Positions 6,440 to 8,566 of a DNA stretch of 8,566 nucleotides are shown here, piece by piece; position 1 is the stretch's first letter, and each line of letters starts with the position of its first letter. Made by a program: the position numbers and the translations under genes. Source of the stretch: an uncultured Anaerococcus sp. (lineage in GTDB: Bacteria; Bacillota; Clostridia; Tissierellales; Peptoniphilaceae). The notes under the pieces are model-generated. The model was not told the origin of the DNA and ran no database searches. It saw only the letters and a program-made list of their open reading frames with translations. The stretch covers positions 1-8,566 of the forward strand of contig NZ_CALGYW010000118.1 of NCBI RefSeq assembly GCF_937934665.1. Reading direction: 5' to 3'.

Positions 6440-8566
6440 TCAAGTCATGTAGCCTGCCACATCTTCTTTGGCAATCTTGTAGGCGATGTCTCTTAGGTAT
6501 TTTTTGGCCCTAAAGTTTTTTAGGCCGTATTCTTCTTGGATAGCCTCTATGTCAGCTTCTGCTATTAGATTTTGGGCAGCTTTTTGCTCGTTTGCAGCAA
6601 GGTCCTTATCGAAGGTTTCAGCATAGTACATGGCAAGTTTCTTGCTAATCTTTCCTTCTTTGGCAAGCTTATCTATACCAGCCTCGTATTTCCTATAAAT
6701 ACGACCCCCTACCACATCTGCCATATCCTTATCCTTATATTTGTTAGGATTTTCTAGCAAATCATTGAGGGTATTTTCATAAATAAGGGCTTTTTGAGGA
6801 TTAGTTTTACTAGCTTTTTTGGATAGGTCATAAAATTCTTTAACTAGTCTGCTAATTTTCATCTCATCATAGGTATTTTCTTGGGCTTCCTTGTTGCAAG
6901 CATCGAGGAGATTATCAAGATAGGAAAAATCTATATCAAGTTTGGAAACAGTGAGGGATTCATAACCTATATCCACGTAATCAATCGGAATTGGAACTCC
7001 TCCATCATTTCCCATCATTTTTTTAACTATTTCTTTGATATTGTTGTAGTGGCCTGCATATTCCTCCAAGTCTTCGTCACTTAGGTCATAAACTTCATGG
7101 AAATAATCTTCGTCAAATTCTCCATAAACCTTAATGCTTGCTAAAGTCTTATCGAGTTTTTGAAAGGCCTTTAAATAGGAAACCATATCTTTTACATCAC
7201 TTATCTTTGCCACATCTGAAGGATTTTTCACCATATCCTTAAAATTATGGTAGGCCTCATCAAAGAGAGCTAAACTCTCCTTAAAACTTGGTGCCTGGAT
7301 AAACCTTTCACCGCCATTGGCATAGAGTTTGAAGGCCTCTTCTATAGCTTGCTCATAGGTATATGGCTTTTGGAAGGTCACAATTTGGCCAAAGGCCTTG
7401 TACTTATCATAAATCCTATTTGTTCTAGAAAAGGCTTGGATTAGGTTTTGAGAAGTCATCGGCGGCCTATCAATAAATAAAATCGCTGTTGATGGCGAGT
7501 CAAAACCTGTTAGGAGCCTGTCTACAACTATAACCAGGTCGACTTGCTCGCTCCTTGACTTATAGATTGATTTCTTCCTCGCTAGCCTATCGTTTAAATT
7601 GGCATTGTAGGCCCTGATATTATCAAGACCGAAACTTGTACCGTAGGTCTCGTTATAATCTGCCAAGGACTTTTTCATCTCTTCCTTATTTAGGCCAGTT
7701 TCTTCCACATTGTCAGCTATAGAATAAGTAATGGCGACCTTGGGGAAATCTTTCATAGACTCTCTTACTCTTTTTGAAATTTTTAGGTCAAGCTCATCAT
7801 TTTTTAGCTTTTTAAAAAGTTCGTAATAGGCCTGGGCATTTGCTATAGATGAAGTTGTAAGAATGGCCGAAAAGGTCTTGCCGCTTCCCCTATCTAGGCC
7901 AAATTTAAGCCTTGACTTATTTACTATAGTGTCAATGACTTGGACCATGTGGTCTTCTCTTTCGTAGGCCTCTGCTGGGATATAGGATTCTTTTTCTATT
8001 TCATCCATCAATCTATATTCATCTTCATGACCACTTGCCTTGATCAAATCATAGAGAGAATCTTCCCCAATAGTTGACTTGTATTCTACTTGAAATCCAA
8101 GGACAGCCTTATCTTCGATGGCGTTTTTGACATTGTATTCGTGGAGGCACTTGCCATATTGTTCTTCTGTGGTCCTTGCCAAATCGCCCTTGGCAGCTTT
8201 TTTATTTTCCACAAAAATCGGCGTACCTGTAAAACCATACCAAAGGGTTTTGGCAAAAAATTTGTTAATCTCCCTTTGCTTTTCGCTAGAAACAGCCCTG
8301 TGGCACTCATCAACCACAAAGACAAGGTTCAAATCCTTAAGCTTTTTGGCCTTTGGTGTGGTTTTGTTTTCGTATCTTTTTATCAGATAATTTAATTTTT
8401 GGACTGTTGTGACAACCATAGCCTTGCCAGGTGATATCAGTTTATTAACCAAGTCTCCCACATTGTCAGTTTCATCAACACTTACCACATCGCCTCTAGC
8501 ATAGGATAAAAAGGCCGATGATGTTTGGTTATCAAGGTCCACCCTATCTACAATGAAAACCGACTT
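6440..8566 (-). CDS. hsdR: Type I restriction endonuclease subunit R (C-terminal part, 5' end beyond right edge)
   Basis: The last 708 residues of HsdR, the ATP-driven DNA translocase and nuclease subunit of a type I restriction-modification complex (R2M2S). The frame is open to the window edge, so the in-frame GTG at 8542 is not the start. Counting from the first codon in view, the sequence opens with FIVDR-x-DLDNQ (helicase motif Ia region). DEAD-like motif II is DECH at 86-89, motif III TGTP at 113-116, motif V TGFDSP at 353-358 and motif VI QAFSRTNR at 377-384. A helical C-terminal domain (about 420-708) follows, which in EcoR124I-like enzymes helps bind the methyltransferase core. The N-terminal PD-(D/E)xK nuclease and Walker A should lie to the right, as the family is about 1000 residues. 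No frameshift or internal stop is seen, so the visible part looks functional. hsdM and hsdS are not in the window. Confidence 0.93.
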   Translation of the reverse strand, partial: KSVFIVDRVDLDNQTSSAFLSYARGDVVSVDETDNVGDLVNKLISPGKAMVVTTVQKLNYLIKRYENKTTPKAKKLKDLNLVFVVDECHRAVSSEKQREINKFFAKTLWYGFTGTPIFVENKKAAKGDLARTTEEQYGKCLHEYNVKNAIEDKAVLGFQVEYKSTIGEDSLYDLIKASGHEDEYRLMDEIEKESYIPAEAYEREDHMVQVIDTIVNKSRLKFGLDRGSGKTFSAILTTSSIANAQAYYELFKKLKNDELDLKISKRVRESMKDFPKVAITYSIADNVEETGLNKEEMKKSLADYNETYGTSFGLDNIRAYNANLNDRLARKKSIYKSRSEQVDLVIVVDRLLTGFDSPSTAILFIDRPPMTSQNLIQAFSRTNRIYDKYKAFGQIVTFQKPYTYEQAIEEAFKLYANGGERFIQAPSFKESLALFDEAYHNFKDMVKNPSDVAKISDVKDMVSYLKAFQKLDKTLASIKVYGEFDEDYFHEVYDLSDEDLEEYAGHYNNIKEIVKKMMGNDGGVPIPIDYVDIGYESLTVSKLDIDFSYLDNLLDACNKEAQENTYDEMKISRLVKEFYDLSKKASKTNPQKALIYENTLNDLLENPNKYKDKDMADVVGGRIYRKYEAGIDKLAKEGKISKKLAMYYAETFDKDLAANEQKAAQNLIAEADIEAIQEEYGLKNFRAKKYLRDIAYKIAKEDVAGYMT

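Noticed and set aside
6572..7084. Two short plus-strand open frames (61 and 67 codons) within hsdR
   Set aside because: Antisense to hsdR, with no start signals or recognisable protein features.
8086..8395. Overlapping open frames on both strands within hsdR
   Set aside because: They overlap the DECH and TGTP motif region of hsdR in other frames and are best explained as shadows.
1..8566. CRISPR arrays, tRNA/rRNA genes, insertion sequences, attachment sites and phage genes
   Set aside because: Looked for on both strands. No regularly spaced repeats, cloverleaf sequences, transposase genes or terminal inverted repeats were seen.

Overview
The window looks like chromosomal DNA of a low-GC Gram-positive anaerobe. 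The evidence is AT-rich coding sequence, frequent AGG and ATA codons, purine-rich Shine-Dalgarno sites, a consensus sigma-A type promoter, and Firmicutes-type genes (cdaA/cdaR, a MarR regulator with two ABC half-exporters). The protein style is reminiscent of the Anaerococcus/Peptoniphilus group, but that placement is an impression, not a proof.

Layout. (1) Positions 1-2206, minus strand: a tightly overlapping operon read right to left. It encodes the membrane c-di-AMP synthase CdaA, its regulator CdaR (YbbR repeats), and the first 145 codons of a tRNA CCA-adding enzyme that runs off the left edge. (2) Positions 2207-2357: a 151-bp divergent control region. It holds a near-consensus promoter and a candidate MarR operator for the rightward genes, and a less clear promoter for cdaA. 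(3) Positions 2358-6346, plus strand: a MarR-family repressor followed by two ABC half-transporters, each start overlapping the previous stop. Together they make a heterodimeric exporter with one degenerate and one intact ATPase site. (4) Positions 6347-6439: a convergent gap with a bidirectional hairpin terminator. (5) Positions 6440-8566, minus strand: the C-terminal two thirds or so of a type I restriction endonuclease subunit, HsdR, whose start lies beyond the right edge.

How the genes work together. CdaA and CdaR are one second-messenger module (cell-wall and osmotic homeostasis in relatives). cca is a co-transcribed housekeeping gene. The MarR-ABC-ABC unit reads as a self-regulated efflux operon, resembling in layout rcrRPQ of streptococci and in ATPase asymmetry LmrCD, BmrCD and TM287/288. 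HsdR belongs to a restriction-modification locus whose hsdM and hsdS partners are not in view.

I did not find a convincing undescribed system here. The points most worth a second look are the matched pair of degenerate ATPase motifs in the exporter, the operator-like palindromes at the MarR promoter, and the presence of cca where glmM is often found after cdaR.
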